NCBI RefSeq assembly: GCF_947250635.1
Contig: NZ_OX366335.1
Coordinates: 682,001 to 746,000, forward strand
Source of the DNA: Wolbachia endosymbiont (group B) of Parapoynx stratiotata
Lineage (GTDB): Bacteria; Pseudomonadota; Alphaproteobacteria; Rickettsiales; Anaplasmataceae
Direction of reading: 5' to 3'
DNA length: 64,000 bases
This document shows positions 39,026 through 48,712 of the stretch, in pieces. Position 1 is the first letter of the stretch; each line of letters begins with the position of its first letter. Under the pieces are notes generated by a model. The model was not told the origin of the DNA and did no database searches. It worked only from the letters and a program-made list of their open reading frames with translations. The position numbers were made by a program, and so were the translations under genes.

Positions 39026-39142
39026 GTCATTCCAGTGCTTGACACTGAAATCCAGCTTTTTTGTAATTTTATTGAACATGTTGTATAGTCGTTTGTTTAC
39101 AATTAATTTTTCTGGATCCCAGTGTCTGGGCACTGGGATGAC
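39026..39142. repeat. Intact palindromic element (intergenic)
   Basis: 117 bp between GTCATTCCAGTGCTTGACAC and GTGTCTGGGCACTGGGATGAC's last base at 39142, with a 55-bp AT-rich centre. It is the best-preserved copy of the repeat that is translated in purL and addB. Confidence 0.85.
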
Positions 39143-39265
39143 ATTTTTGTGTTTGAGGCAAAATCTGCTATAATATTTAACACACTGCTTTCACAGACGA
39201 ATGTTTGTACAGTTGTGAAGTTATGGACAACAATATCATAGCAACTCAAACGTAAGTTACTCACA

Positions 39266-39294
39266 TTATACCGCTGCAAAACGCAGCGGTATAA
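39266..39294. other. Perfect 12-bp hairpin
   Basis: TTATACCGCTGC, loop AAAAC, GCAGCGGTATAA. GC-rich core in an AT-rich spacer upstream of metG. It may be a terminator for upstream transcription or a small dispersed palindrome; only a weak T tract follows. Confidence 0.5.
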
Positions 39295-39378
39295 TGGCTT
39301 TTCAGATTGCTTGTACGATAGGATATATATTGATTTTTATTACTAGTGCAGATACGATAAAGCTTTAAGCACTACAAG

Positions 39379-40000
39379 ATGGAGCAATTTGAGAGCTTTT
39401 ACATCACTACGCCAATATATTACGTAAACGACAAGCCACATATCGGCCACGCATATACTTCCCTTATCTGTGATGTTACAGCTAGATTTATGAAATTAGC
39501 TGGAAAGAACGTCAAATTTACCACTGGTACAGATGAACATGGACAGAAAATTGAAAAAGCGGCTAAGGTAAAGGGAATAGAGCCAAAAGAATTTACAGAT
39601 GAAATAAGTGTTACGTTCAGAAAATTGGCTGAGCTAATGAACTTTGATTATGATGATTTTATTCGCACCACAGAAGAACGTCATGAAAAAGCAGTTATAG
39701 CTCTATGGAATAGGCTTGAAGAGAGAGGGCAAATATATCTGGATTCTTACTCAGGTTGGTATTCAGTTCGTGATGAAGCGTTTTATCAGGAATCAGAGTT
39801 GATAGATGGCAGAGCACCAACAGGTGCTGAAGTTCAGTGGATAAAAGAAGAGAGCTACTTTTTTCGTTTGTCAAGTTGGCAAAATAAATTACTAGAGTTA
39901 TACGAAAATCAGCCGAATTTCATCTTTCCTGAGAGCAGAAAAAACGAGGTGGTATCGTTTGTAAAATCAGGACTTACTGACCTTTCGATTTCTCGTACTA
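39379..40000 (+). pseudogene. metG: Methionyl-tRNA synthetase, N-terminal third only
   Basis: The first 207 codons are intact: FYITTPIYYVNDKPHIGHAYT (class I HIGH motif), FTTGTDEHGQKIE, YSGWYSVRDEAFY and GLTDLSISRT. At 40001 an IS630 element begins, directly after a TA. Beyond the element there is phage DNA, not the rest of metG. The lost part includes the KMSKS loop, so this copy cannot function. metG is essential, so an intact copy or the missing half must lie outside the window, or the assembly is wrong here. Confidence 0.9.
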
Positions 40001-40894
40001 TAGTATTTTCTAAAATGAATGATAAATTTCCATTATGGTATTACCAACCAAAAGTTGTAAGTCTGTACATTTATACATTAGAGGTCTGAGGCGGCTTTTG
40101 ATGGTATGCCAACAGTGTTCTATGGGATTCAAATCTGGTGAATATGTTGGAAGATACAGCACATGACAGCCAAAAGACTCTATTAATGATTTTGTTTTAG
40201 TGGTCTTATGAAATGTAGCATTATCCATAACTATGGTTGTGCCAAGTGGCAATTTAGGTTTCTCCAACCATATATTGAATACCTCTTTGTCACACCCACC
40301 TTTGAAAGTCATTGGTGCAATAAATCTCATTCCAATCCACCCGGCTACTATACTGATTCTCTCTCGCTGGAATATCTGCATAAATTTTCTTTCCTCTTGG
40401 AGCACGTCCATATTCTCGGTATAATTTATTATCAACTCCTGCTTCATCTATATATAAGATGCTGGAATGGTCTATTTTTGAGATTTTATCAATAAACTGC
40501 TTCTTGATTGCGCTCTTGATATAGTGTGACTTTTTTTTAAAGTAATTTTTAGCTGTTTTAGTCTATACCAAATTGAATTTATTCCAAATCCAAGATTTTG
40601 TTTCATCTCTGCCAGAGTATGATCTGGATTCTTTGTAACATATTCTTCGAGTATTTTTGGGTCTATTTTTCGAATGAAGCTGCCGTTTTTAGATGGCTTG
40701 AGGCTTTCACCAGCAGCTTTCTTTTTTAACCAGCGGTACAAAGTTGCTATTCCTATCTCCAGAAGCTCTGCCACCTCAACCTTCGTCTTCCCTTTTCCTA
40801 TCATCGATATTGCCTTTTCTCTTAAATCCACACTATACGCCATTATAACCCAAATACCTTATTATACCTTTATCATTTACTTTGGGAAATACTA
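40001..40894 (-). mobile_element. IS630-family element, copy 1
   Basis: Inverted ends TAGTATTT...AAATACTA are flanked by TA on both sides, the IS630/Tc1 target. It is 894 bp. metG lies on the left and a phage DUF2924 gene on the right, so the two flanks do not belong together. Probably an IS-mediated rearrangement with the second copy at 51280. Confidence 0.85.
40010..40843 (-). pseudogene. IS630 transposase, two compensating frameshifts
   Basis: Frame 1 (ATG at 40843) starts MAYSVDLREKAISMIGKG with an N-terminal HTH and RLKQLKITLKK. Translation must slip at an A8 run to read FIDKISKIDHSSILYIDEAGVDNKLYREYGRAPRGKK (first Asp of the DDE triad), then return to the first frame for RISIVAGWIGMRF, IVMDNATFHK and SPDLNPIEHCW (the other Asp and Glu). 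The first slip site is a plausible programmed frameshift. The second lies in a GA repeat and is more likely a lesion. Both IS630 copies share it. Confidence 0.75.
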
Positions 40895-41196
40895 TAGCTT
40901 ATAGAATGCAGGAAAAAGCATATGGAGAAATGTCAAGAAAAGGAGCAAAAAGACTAGAGTATCTGGCAGATCGGCTAGAGAAGGGAAAAAGAATAAGTAG
41001 TGACAAACTTCCGGTAGCAGGAACAGAGCTAATATTAGAGAGAGGAGAAGAGATGCATGCGGTGATGGTAACAGACAAGGGTTTAATCTACAGAGAAGAA
41101 TTTTTCACATCATTATCAGCAGTAGCCGGGAAAATAATGGGAATGAGCTACAACGGACCTTTATTATTCGGTATGCGTGATAAAAATGAAAATTGA
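40895..41196 (+). pseudogene. Phage WO DUF2924 protein, 5' truncated
   Basis: The frame enters from the IS630 end (IAYRMQEKAYGEMSRKG) and continues with the DUF2924 core: PVAGTELILERGEEMHAVMVTDKGLIYREEFFTSLSAVAGKIMG, then YNGPLLFGM. In phage WO genomes DUF2924 sits directly beside the large serine recombinase, as here, where the genes overlap by 11 bp. Its N-terminus has been lost to the IS630 junction. Function of the family is unknown, probably linked to integration. Confidence 0.75.
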
Positions 41197-41685
41197 AGAG
41201 AATAAAATGCTAAAAGAAGTAAGGTGTGCGATATATACAAGAAAATCAAATGAGGATGGGCTAGAACAAAAGTTTAACAGTCTTGATGCGCAGCGAGTAG
41301 CATGTGAAAAATACATAAAGAGCAGAGAAGGCTGGGTAGCATTGGCTAAAAAGTACGATGATGGAGGATTTTCAGGGAAAAATTTAGAAAGACCAGCGAT
41401 AAAGGAATTATTTGAAGATGCAAAAAAAGGAGAAGTAGATTGTGTAGTAGTGTACACACTAGATAGATTATCAAGAGAAACAAAAGACAGCATAGAAGTT
41501 ACATCATTTTTTAGAAGACATAGAGTAAATTTTGTAGCAGTAACGCAAATATTTGACAATAATACGCCAATGGGAAAATTTGTGCAAACAGTGTTATCAG
41601 GAGCAGCACAACTAGAAAGAGAGATGATAGTAGAGAGAGTAAAAAACAAAATAGCAACATCAAAAGAGCAAGGGTTATGGATGGG
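41186..41685 (+). pseudogene. Phage WO large serine recombinase, 5' exon
   Basis: The resolvase domain is present: AIYTRKSNEDGLEQKFNSLDAQR with the nucleophilic serine, YTLDRLSRETKDSIE, and QLEREMIVERVKNKIATSK. Start ATG at 41186. At 41686, after LWMG, a group II intron starts with GTGTG; the residual ORF runs on meaninglessly to 41815. The 3' exon (zinc/recombinase and coiled-coil domains) is not found beyond the intron parts in this window. The recombinase marks the end of a prophage WO. Confidence 0.85.
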
Positions 41686-42850
41686 GTGTGCCGTAGAGAC
41701 ACAAAGAATGATCAGAAATGAGCAAACTAAGTGCTTAAGCTGCACAATAGATGAGGGAAGGTCCCTCAAAGTCGGCTTGCAAGAGCAGGCTTTAAACAAC
41801 CATAAGCTGCTTTGATAAAGAGTCAAGGTAGTGAGCGTTATGGAAAAGGCACAAATACGTGTCATGTACGAAATAGAGAGGCGAATGAAAATGAACCACT
41901 GATGAAGTGTCGAAAGGGCTGAGACGACGTCAAAACCAGGAGCTCCCATCTCTCCTGGGATAGATCTACAAGGAACTTGCTTACTAGGTAGGTGGCGTCC
42001 GGCATATAGGTGGCGTGAAACTATTATAGGCTATTGTGTAGAACTGCGGGAACCTGTCGTTTCGATGACAAGGGAGAAATCCAAGAAGCTAAACTTCAAG
42101 GATGAGAGTACCGATGCGAAGAACAGGGGCGGATCAGCTTGTAGTAGTGAAGAAGTTTCTGTAATGGAAAGGGAGCGAAGGAGCTGAGTTATTCAGTTTT
42201 AATTATGTATCAACCGAAAGGGAGGAGTTAATGAATAAAACAAAGTCTTTTGATATACCAAAGCAACTTATTTGGAGGGCTTATAAACAAGTATCGAAAA
42301 ATAAAGGTGCGGCTGGTGTGGATGAGGTATCGATAACAAAGTTTGAAGAGAACCTGAAGGATAATCTGTACAAACTATGGAATCGGATGTCATCAGGAAG
42401 TTATTTTCCAGAGCCTGTAAAAGCTGTAGCAATACCGAAAGATACGGGAGGGGGACAAAGAATTTTAGGTGTTCCTTCAGTATTCGACAGGATAGGGCAA
42501 ACGGCTGCTTCTATGTATCTTGAGCTGCTAGTAGAGCCAAAATTCCATGAAGATTCATATGGTTATAGACCAAATAAATCAGCACTGGATGCGGTAGATA
42601 CTGCAAGGAAAAGATGCTGGAGGTATGATTGGACGATAGATCTAGATATATCCGGGTTTTTCGACAATTTGGATCACGAGTTGGCATTGCAAGCTATCAA
42701 GAAGCATACAAACTGCAAATGGATCATACTGTATGTTGAAAGGTGGATGAAAGCCGCTATTCAGCTAGAAGATGGCAGTAAGGTAGTTAGGGAAAAGGGA
42801 GTTCCGCAAGGAGGTTCAGTTAGCCCAATCATTTCGAATATATTCATGCA
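41686..42850 (+). mobile_element. Group II intron, 5' part with structured RNA and start of RT
   Basis: It begins GTGTG, the group II 5' consensus, within the serine recombinase. About 545 nt of structured untranslated RNA (domains I-III/IV) precede the RT start at 42231. The segment has the GC-richer, purine-rich look of a ribozyme. It runs into the IS256 nest at 42851 and continues after 46340. Confidence 0.8.
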
Positions 42851-43786
42851 GGGAACGTTCAAAAAAGTGTGTCAAACCGAAAAAAAAGTAATAAATTGAT
42901 ATAAAAAATGGAGGTTTGATATGGGTCAAGCAAATAGAACTACTGGTTTGGTAGATTATAAAGAATTAGAAACAAATATCCTGTCATCTATACGAGAAGG
43001 AAGACCATTGACAGGAAGAGATGGAGCATTAACACCGTTTATAAAAAGGTTGCTAGAGGCAAGTCTGGAAGGTGAAATAGAAAGCCACATGTCAGCTAAA
43101 AGTGAAGAAAATAACCGAAGAAATGGAAGGAATGCAAAAACTTTACGTACAAGTTCAGGCTCATTTGAACTATTAACACCAAGAGACAGAGAAGGAAGCT
43201 TTGAACCGCAAATAGTCAAAAAAAGGCAAACAAGCCTACATCCAGAACTTGAAGCAAAGGTCTTAAGCACATATGCCAGTGGCATGGGATACAGAGATAT
43301 AGCTTCACATGTTGAGGAAATATATGACCACAAAATATCAGCAGCAGAGATATCCAGTATTACTGATAAACTGCTACCAGTAATCAATGAATGGCGCAGC
43401 CGCCCACTGCAATCAGTGTATCCAATAGTGTTTATGGATGGCATGTTCTTTAAGGTCAAGGAGGACGGACATTGTATAAGTAAATGCATGTATAATATAT
43501 TGGGCATAAATCAAAATGGCAGAAAAGAAGTATTAGGTTTTTATTTGGCTGAAAGTGAAGGAGCTAACTTCTGGTTGGGAGTTCTAAATGACCTAAAAGA
43601 GCGAGGAGTAGAAGATATTCTAATTGCCTGCATTGATGGGCTAAAAAGCTTTCCTGCGGCTATAAATAGTGTGTTTCCTAAGGCAGAAGTACAGCTATGT
43701 ATAGTGCATCAGATAAGGAATTCACTGAAATATGTATCTAGCAAAGATGTAAAAGTTTTCATGAATGATTTGAAAAAAATATATCG

Positions 43787-45123
43787 GGGAACGTTCAAAA
43801 AAGTGTGTCAAACCGAAAAAAAAGTAATAAATTGATATAAAAAATGGAGGTTTGATATGGGTCAAGCAAATAGAACTACTGGTTTGGTAGATTATAAAGA
43901 ATTAGAAACAAATATCCTGTCATCTATACGAGAAGGAAGACCATTGACAGGAAGAGATGGAGCATTAACACCGTTTATAAAAAGGTTGCTAGAGGCAAGT
44001 CTGGAAGGTGAAATAGAAAGCCACATGTCAGCTAAAAGTGAAGAAAATAACCGAAGAAATGGAAGGAATGCAAAAACTTTACGTACAAGTTCAGGCTCAT
44101 TTGAACTATTAACACCAAGAGACAGAGAAGGAAGCTTTGAACCGCAAATAGTCAAAAAAAGGCAAACAAGCCTACATCCAGAACTTGAAGCAAAGGTCTT
44201 AAGCACATATGCCAGTGGCATGGGATACAGAGATATAGCTTCACATGTTGAGGAAATATATGACCACAAAATATCAGCAGCAGAGATATCCAGTATTACT
44301 GATAAACTGCTACCAGTAATCAATGAATGGCGCAGCCGCCCACTGCAATCAGTGTATCCAATAGTGTTTATGGATGGCATGTTCTTTAAGGTCAAGGAGG
44401 ACGGACATTGTATAAGTAAATGCATGTATAATATATTGGGCATAAATCAAAATGGCAGAAAAGAAGTATTAGGTTTTTATTTGGCTGAAAGTGAAGGAGC
44501 TAACTTCTGGTTGGGAGTTCTAAATGACCTAAAAGAGCGAGGAGTAGAAGATATTCTAATTGCCTGCATTGATGGGCTAAAAAGCTTTCCTGCGGCTATA
44601 AATAGTGTGTTTCCTAAGGCAGAAGTACAGCTATGTATAGTGCATCAGATAAGGAATTCACTGAAATATGTATCTAGCAAAGATGTAAAAGTTTTCATGA
44701 ATGATTTGAAAAAAATATATCGTGCTTCAAGTAAAGAGATCGCTGAGAATTATCTGCTTGAGCTGGAAGAAAAATGGGGAGAGAAGTATCCTTTAGTTAT
44801 AAAATCCTGGCAGAACAATTGGGAAAACTTATCCAGTTATTTTAAGTATTCTGGGCAAGTTAGGAAGCTGATTTACACCACCAATCCAATTGAGGGGTTG
44901 CATAGACAAATCAGGAAATTTACTAAAACTAAGGGTTCATTTACTAGTACAAATGCCTTGTACAAACAGGTATATTGTGCTATAAAAAAGGTAGAGCAAA
45001 AGTGGATTATGGCTCTCCCTAATTGGGCTTTAACTATGTCTCAACTTGATATTTTCTTTCCAGATAGATTGAAAATTGAGTTGAACTAAAAATGCGGCTT
45101 GACACACTTTTTTGAACGTTCCC
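43787..45123 (+). mobile_element. IS256 copy B, complete, nested in copy A
   Basis: A 1337-bp element flanked by the perfect 8-bp direct repeat ATATATCG (43779-43786 and 45124-45131), which is copy A sequence. This is the clearest recent transposition in the window. Confidence 0.97.
43857..45089 (+). CDS. IS256-family transposase (copy B)
   Basis: Intact 410-residue transposase with the D173, D239, E346 triad. It is the Met subtype (TMSQLDIFF). It has the strong GGAGG RBS and lies inside the nested, duplication-flanked element, so it is probably active or recently was. Confidence 0.93.
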   Translation: MGQANRTTGLVDYKELETNILSSIREGRPLTGRDGALTPFIKRLLEASLEGEIESHMSAKSEENNRRNGRNAKTLRTSSGSFELLTPRDREGSFEPQIVKKRQTSLHPELEAKVLSTYASGMGYRDIASHVEEIYDHKISAAEISSITDKLLPVINEWRSRPLQSVYPIVFMDGMFFKVKEDGHCISKCMYNILGINQNGRKEVLGFYLAESEGANFWLGVLNDLKERGVEDILIACIDGLKSFPAAINSVFPKAEVQLCIVHQIRNSLKYVSSKDVKVFMNDLKKIYRASSKEIAENYLLELEEKWGEKYPLVIKSWQNNWENLSSYFKYSGQVRKLIYTTNPIEGLHRQIRKFTKTKGSFTSTNALYKQVYCAIKKVEQKWIMALPNWALTMSQLDIFFPDRLKIELN

Positions 45124-45532
45124 ATATATCGTGCTTCAAGTAAAGAGATCGCTGAGAATTATCTGCTTGAGCTGGAAGAAAAATGGGGAGAGAAGTATCC
45201 TTTAGTTATAAAATCCTGGCAGAACAATTGGGAAAACTTATCCAGTTATTTTAAGTATTCTGGGCAAGTTAGGAAGCTGATTTACACCACCAATCCAATT
45301 GAGGGGTTGCATAGACAAATCAGGAAATTTACTAAAACTAAGGGTTCATTTACTAGTACAAATGCCTTGTACAAACAGGTATATTGTGCTATAAAAAAGG
45401 TAGAGCAAAAGTGGATTATGGCTCTCCCTAATTGGGCTTTAACTATTTCTCAACTTGATATTTTCTTTCCAGATAGATTGAAAATTGAGTTGAACTAAAA
45501 ATGCGGCTTGACACACTTTTTTGAACGTTCCC

Positions 45533-46340
45533 GTAATCAATGAATGGCGCAGCCGCCCACTGCAATCAGTGTATCCAATAGTGTTTATGGATGGCATGTT
45601 CTTTAAGGTCAAGGAGGACGGACATTGTATAAGTAAATGCATGTATAATATATTGGGCATAAATCAAAATGGCAGAAAAGAAGTATTAGGTTTTTATTTG
45701 GCTGAAAGTGAAGGAGCTAACTTCTGGTTGGGAGTTCTAAATGACCTAAAAGAGCGAGGAGTAGAAGATATTCTAATTGCCTGCATTGATGGGCTAAAAA
45801 GCTTTCCTGCGGCTATAAATAGTGTGTTTCCTAAGGCAGAAGTACAGCTATGTATAGTGCATCAGATAAGGAATTCACTGAAATATGTATCTAGCAAAGA
45901 TGTAAAAGTTTTCATGAATGATTTGAAAAAAATATATCGTGCTTCAAGTAAAGAGATCGCTGAGAATTATCTGCTTGAGCTGGAAGAAAAATGGGGAGAG
46001 AAGTATCCTTTAGTTATAAAATCCTGGCAGAACAATTGGGAAAACTTATCCAGTTATTTTAAGTATTCTGGGCAAGTTAGGAAGCTGATTTACACCACCA
46101 ATCCAATTGAGGGGTTGCATAGACAAATCAGGAAATTTACTAAAACTAAGGGTTCATTTACTAGTACAAATGCCTTGTACAAACAGGTATATTGTGCTAT
46201 AAAAAAGGTAGAGCAAAAGTGGATTATGGCTCTCCCTAATTGGGCTTTAACTATGTCTCAACTTGATATTTTCTTTCCAGATAGATTGAAAATTGAGTTG
46301 AACTAAAAATGCGGCTTGACACACTTTTTTGAACGTTCCC
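45533..46340 (+). mobile_element. IS256 copy C, 3' 808 bp only
   Basis: It begins at IS position 530 (GTAATCAATGAATGG) and runs to the right inverted repeat, followed by the duplicated TTCATGCA that pairs with the left end of copy A. A probably inserted into C. The missing 537-bp left part of C was then lost by homologous recombination with the identical left part of A. The transposase fragment runs to 46306 and is Met-subtype. Confidence 0.9.
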
Positions 46341-46764
46341 TTCATGCATCACGTATTTGATATATGGATGAAACAGAACTACCCTACAGTACCATTTGAG
46401 AGGTATGTAGATGATGCAATAGTGCACTGCAAGACGCAAAAACAGGCAGAATTTATGAGAGTAATGATCAAAGAAAGATTAGCTAAATATAAGCTAAAGT
46501 TACATCCTGATAAAACACAAATTGTGTATTGTAAGGATGGCAACAGGAAGAATATGTTTCCTACACAAAGCTTTGATTACCTAGGATATACTTTTAGACC
46601 TAGAAAAGCAAAGAGCAAGATAGGGAAATATTTCGTTGCATTTCTTCCAGCAATTAGCAATAAGGTTAAGAAAAAGATTACTACAACCATAAGGTCATGG
46701 AAAATACTACGAAAAACACACATAACATTAGAGGAGATATCAAAGAAAGTAAATCCAATAGTCA

Positions 46765-46798
46765 GGGAACGTTCAAAAAAGTGTGTCAAGCCGCATTT
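46765..46798 (-). mobile_element. IS256 terminal remnant (34 bp)
   Basis: GGGAACGTTCAAAAAAGTGT...GCCGCATTT, the transposase-3' end of an IS256, directly abutting the next full copy. It marks the cut in the intron RT. Confidence 0.85.
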
Positions 46799-48135
46799 GG
46801 GAACGTTCAAAAAAGTGTGTCAAGCCGCATTTTTAGTTCAACTCAATTTTCAATCTATCTGGAAAGAAAATATCAAGTTGAGAAATAGTTAAAGCCCAAT
46901 TAGGGAGAGCCATAATCCACTTTTGCTCTACCTTTTTTATAGCACAATATACCTGTTTGTACAAGGCATTTGTACTAGTAAATGAACCCTTAGTTTTAGT
47001 AAATTTCCTGATTTGTCTATGCAACCCCTCAATTGGATTGGTGGTGTAAATCAGCTTCCTAACTTGCCCAGAATACTTAAAATAACTGGATAAGTTTTCC
47101 CAATTGTTCTGCCAGGATTTTATAACTAAAGGATACTTCTCTCCCCATTTTTCTTCCAGCTCAAGCAGATAATTCTCAGCGATCTCTTTACTTGAAGCAC
47201 GATATATTTTTTTCAAATCATTCATGAAAACTTTTACATCTTTGCTAGATACATATTTCAGTGAATTCCTTATCTGATGCACTATACATAGCTGTACTTC
47301 TGCCTTAGGAAACACACTATTTATAGCCGCAGGAAAGCTTTTTAGCCCATCAATGCAGGCAATTAGAATATCTTCTACTCCTCGCTCTTTTAGGTCATTT
47401 AGAACTCCCAACCAGAAGTTAGCTCCTTCACTTTCAGCCAAATAAAAACCTAATACTTCTTTTCTGCCATTTTGATTTATGCCCAATATATTATACATGC
47501 ATTTACTTATACAATGTCCGTCCTCCTTGACCTTAAAGAACATGCCATCCATAAACACTATTGGATACACTGATTGCAGTGGGCGGCTGCGCCATTCATT
47601 GATTACTGGTAGCAGTTTATCAGTAATACTGGATATCTCTGCTGCTGATATTTTGTGGTCATATATTTCCTCAACATGTGAAGCTATATCTCTGTATCCC
47701 ATGCCACTGGCATATGTGCTTAAGACCTTTGCTTCAAGTTCTGGATGTAGGCTTGTTTGCCTTTTTTTGACTATTTGCGGTTCAAAGCTTCCTTCTCTGT
47801 CTCTTGGTGTTAATAGTTCAAATGAGCCTGAACTTGTACGTAAAGTTTTTGCATTCCTTCCATTTCTTCGGTTATTTTCTTCACTTTTAGCTGACATGTG
47901 GCTTTCTATTTCACCTTCCAGACTTGCCTCTAGCAACCTTTTTATAAACGGTGTTAATGCTCCATCTCTTCCTGTCAATGGTCTTCCTTCTCGTATAGAT
48001 GACAGGATATTTGTTTCTAATTCTTTATAATCTACCAAACCAGTAGTTCTATTTGCTTGACCCATATCAAACCTCCATTTTTTATATCAATTTATTACTT
48101 TTTTTTCGGTTTGACACACTTTTTTGAACGTTCCC
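46799..48135 (-). mobile_element. IS256 copy D, complete
   Basis: A 1337-bp copy in minus orientation with both inverted repeats. The left flank is the 34-bp remnant of another copy and the right flank is TCCAATAG; there is no 8-bp duplication, so material on one side was lost after insertion. Confidence 0.95.
46833..48065 (-). CDS. IS256-family transposase (copy D)
   Basis: Intact 410-residue transposase, Ile subtype, matching copy 1. The same DDE triad and RBS are present. Confidence 0.93.
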   Translation of the reverse strand: MGQANRTTGLVDYKELETNILSSIREGRPLTGRDGALTPFIKRLLEASLEGEIESHMSAKSEENNRRNGRNAKTLRTSSGSFELLTPRDREGSFEPQIVKKRQTSLHPELEAKVLSTYASGMGYRDIASHVEEIYDHKISAAEISSITDKLLPVINEWRSRPLQSVYPIVFMDGMFFKVKEDGHCISKCMYNILGINQNGRKEVLGFYLAESEGANFWLGVLNDLKERGVEDILIACIDGLKSFPAAINSVFPKAEVQLCIVHQIRNSLKYVSSKDVKVFMNDLKKIYRASSKEIAENYLLELEEKWGEKYPLVIKSWQNNWENLSSYFKYSGQVRKLIYTTNPIEGLHRQIRKFTKTKGSFTSTNALYKQVYCAIKKVEQKWIMALPNWALTISQLDIFFPDRLKIELN

Positions 48136-48189
48136 TCCAATAGAGCGTGATTGATATCTTGCTAGTAATAGTGTAACAGCTTTTATTAA

Positions 48190-48565
48190 GATATTTTTTT
48201 ACCATACGACAGCAATAACAAAATTAGAAAATTGATGGCTGAATATGTTGGCATTGATAAACAGTATATTATGCTTCAAGCAATATTTACTTTAGTAGCT
48301 TCTACAACTTTTTTTTAGTATAGCTTTTCCTTGGTGCTGTGTACCAACAGCAGTATTTGCACTTGCTACGTGTTTCTTTGTTAAAAATGATGTACATGCT
48401 GCATTTTCTGCAAAAGAACTTTCTCCTGAGTTTGCCGAAATTATCACTGAAAAAGTAGTAAATAATGTTGAGCTCAATGCAGAAGACAACTCTCAATCGA
48501 GAAGCTACTTGTATGAGACTGTGTTATATAGCGAAACTAGATTTCACCTTTACACACCTAGATAA
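48190..48565 (+). pseudogene. Membrane-protein remnant broken at a T8 run
   Basis: The first frame reads IFLPYDSNNKIRKLMAEYVG, then a hydrophobic stretch (IMLQAIFTLVASTTFF) and a stop at 48316. One base shift in the T8 run near 48309-48316 continues it as SIAFPWCCVPTAVFALATCF, VKNDVHAAFSAKELSPEF, ending at 48563-48565. It looks like the C-terminal membrane part of an ankyrin-type Wolbachia protein. Its N-terminus was removed by the IS256 insertion. No function assigned. Confidence 0.6.
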
Positions 48566-48712
48566 GGGGTAACAGCGGACACTAGAATGACAAAATCGTT
48601 ATTCTGCTACGCATTATCGCCGTATAACTATAGCTATATGTGAACTAAAAAAGTAATATTCACTAGATCTTAATATTTTAGATCTATATTTCAATAAAAT
48701 ATTACAATTAGT

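Larger units (their letters stand above)
42851..45532 (+). mobile_element. IS256 copy A, interrupted by copy B
   Basis: A consists of 42851-43786 plus 45132-45532, exactly 936 + 401 = 1337 bp once copy B and one 8-bp duplicate are removed. Its left end carries the RT target TTCATGCA. Its right end abuts internal IS256 sequence (copy C). Its transposase gene (from 42921) is split at IYR by copy B. Confidence 0.92.
42231..46764 (+). pseudogene. Group II intron reverse transcriptase, interrupted by IS256 nest
   Basis: Coding parts are 42231-42850 and 46349-46764. Part one: FDIPKQLIWRAYKQVSKNKGA, GGGQRILGVPSVFDRIGQTAA, YGYRPNKSALDAV, DLDISGFFDNLDHELA, GVPQGGSVSPIISNIFM. The 8-bp target TTCATGCA is duplicated on both sides of the IS nest. 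Without it the frame joins as SNIFMHHVFDIWMK and continues through the catalytic YVDD (FERYVDDAIVHC) to VNPIV. There a further IS256 end cuts it off, so thumb/maturase and HNH parts are missing. The protein is inactive. Confidence 0.9.

Noticed and set aside
41164..41949. 261-residue minus-strand ORF over the serine recombinase
   Set aside because: Antisense to a clear resolvase domain and intron; composition is that of a shadow ORF.
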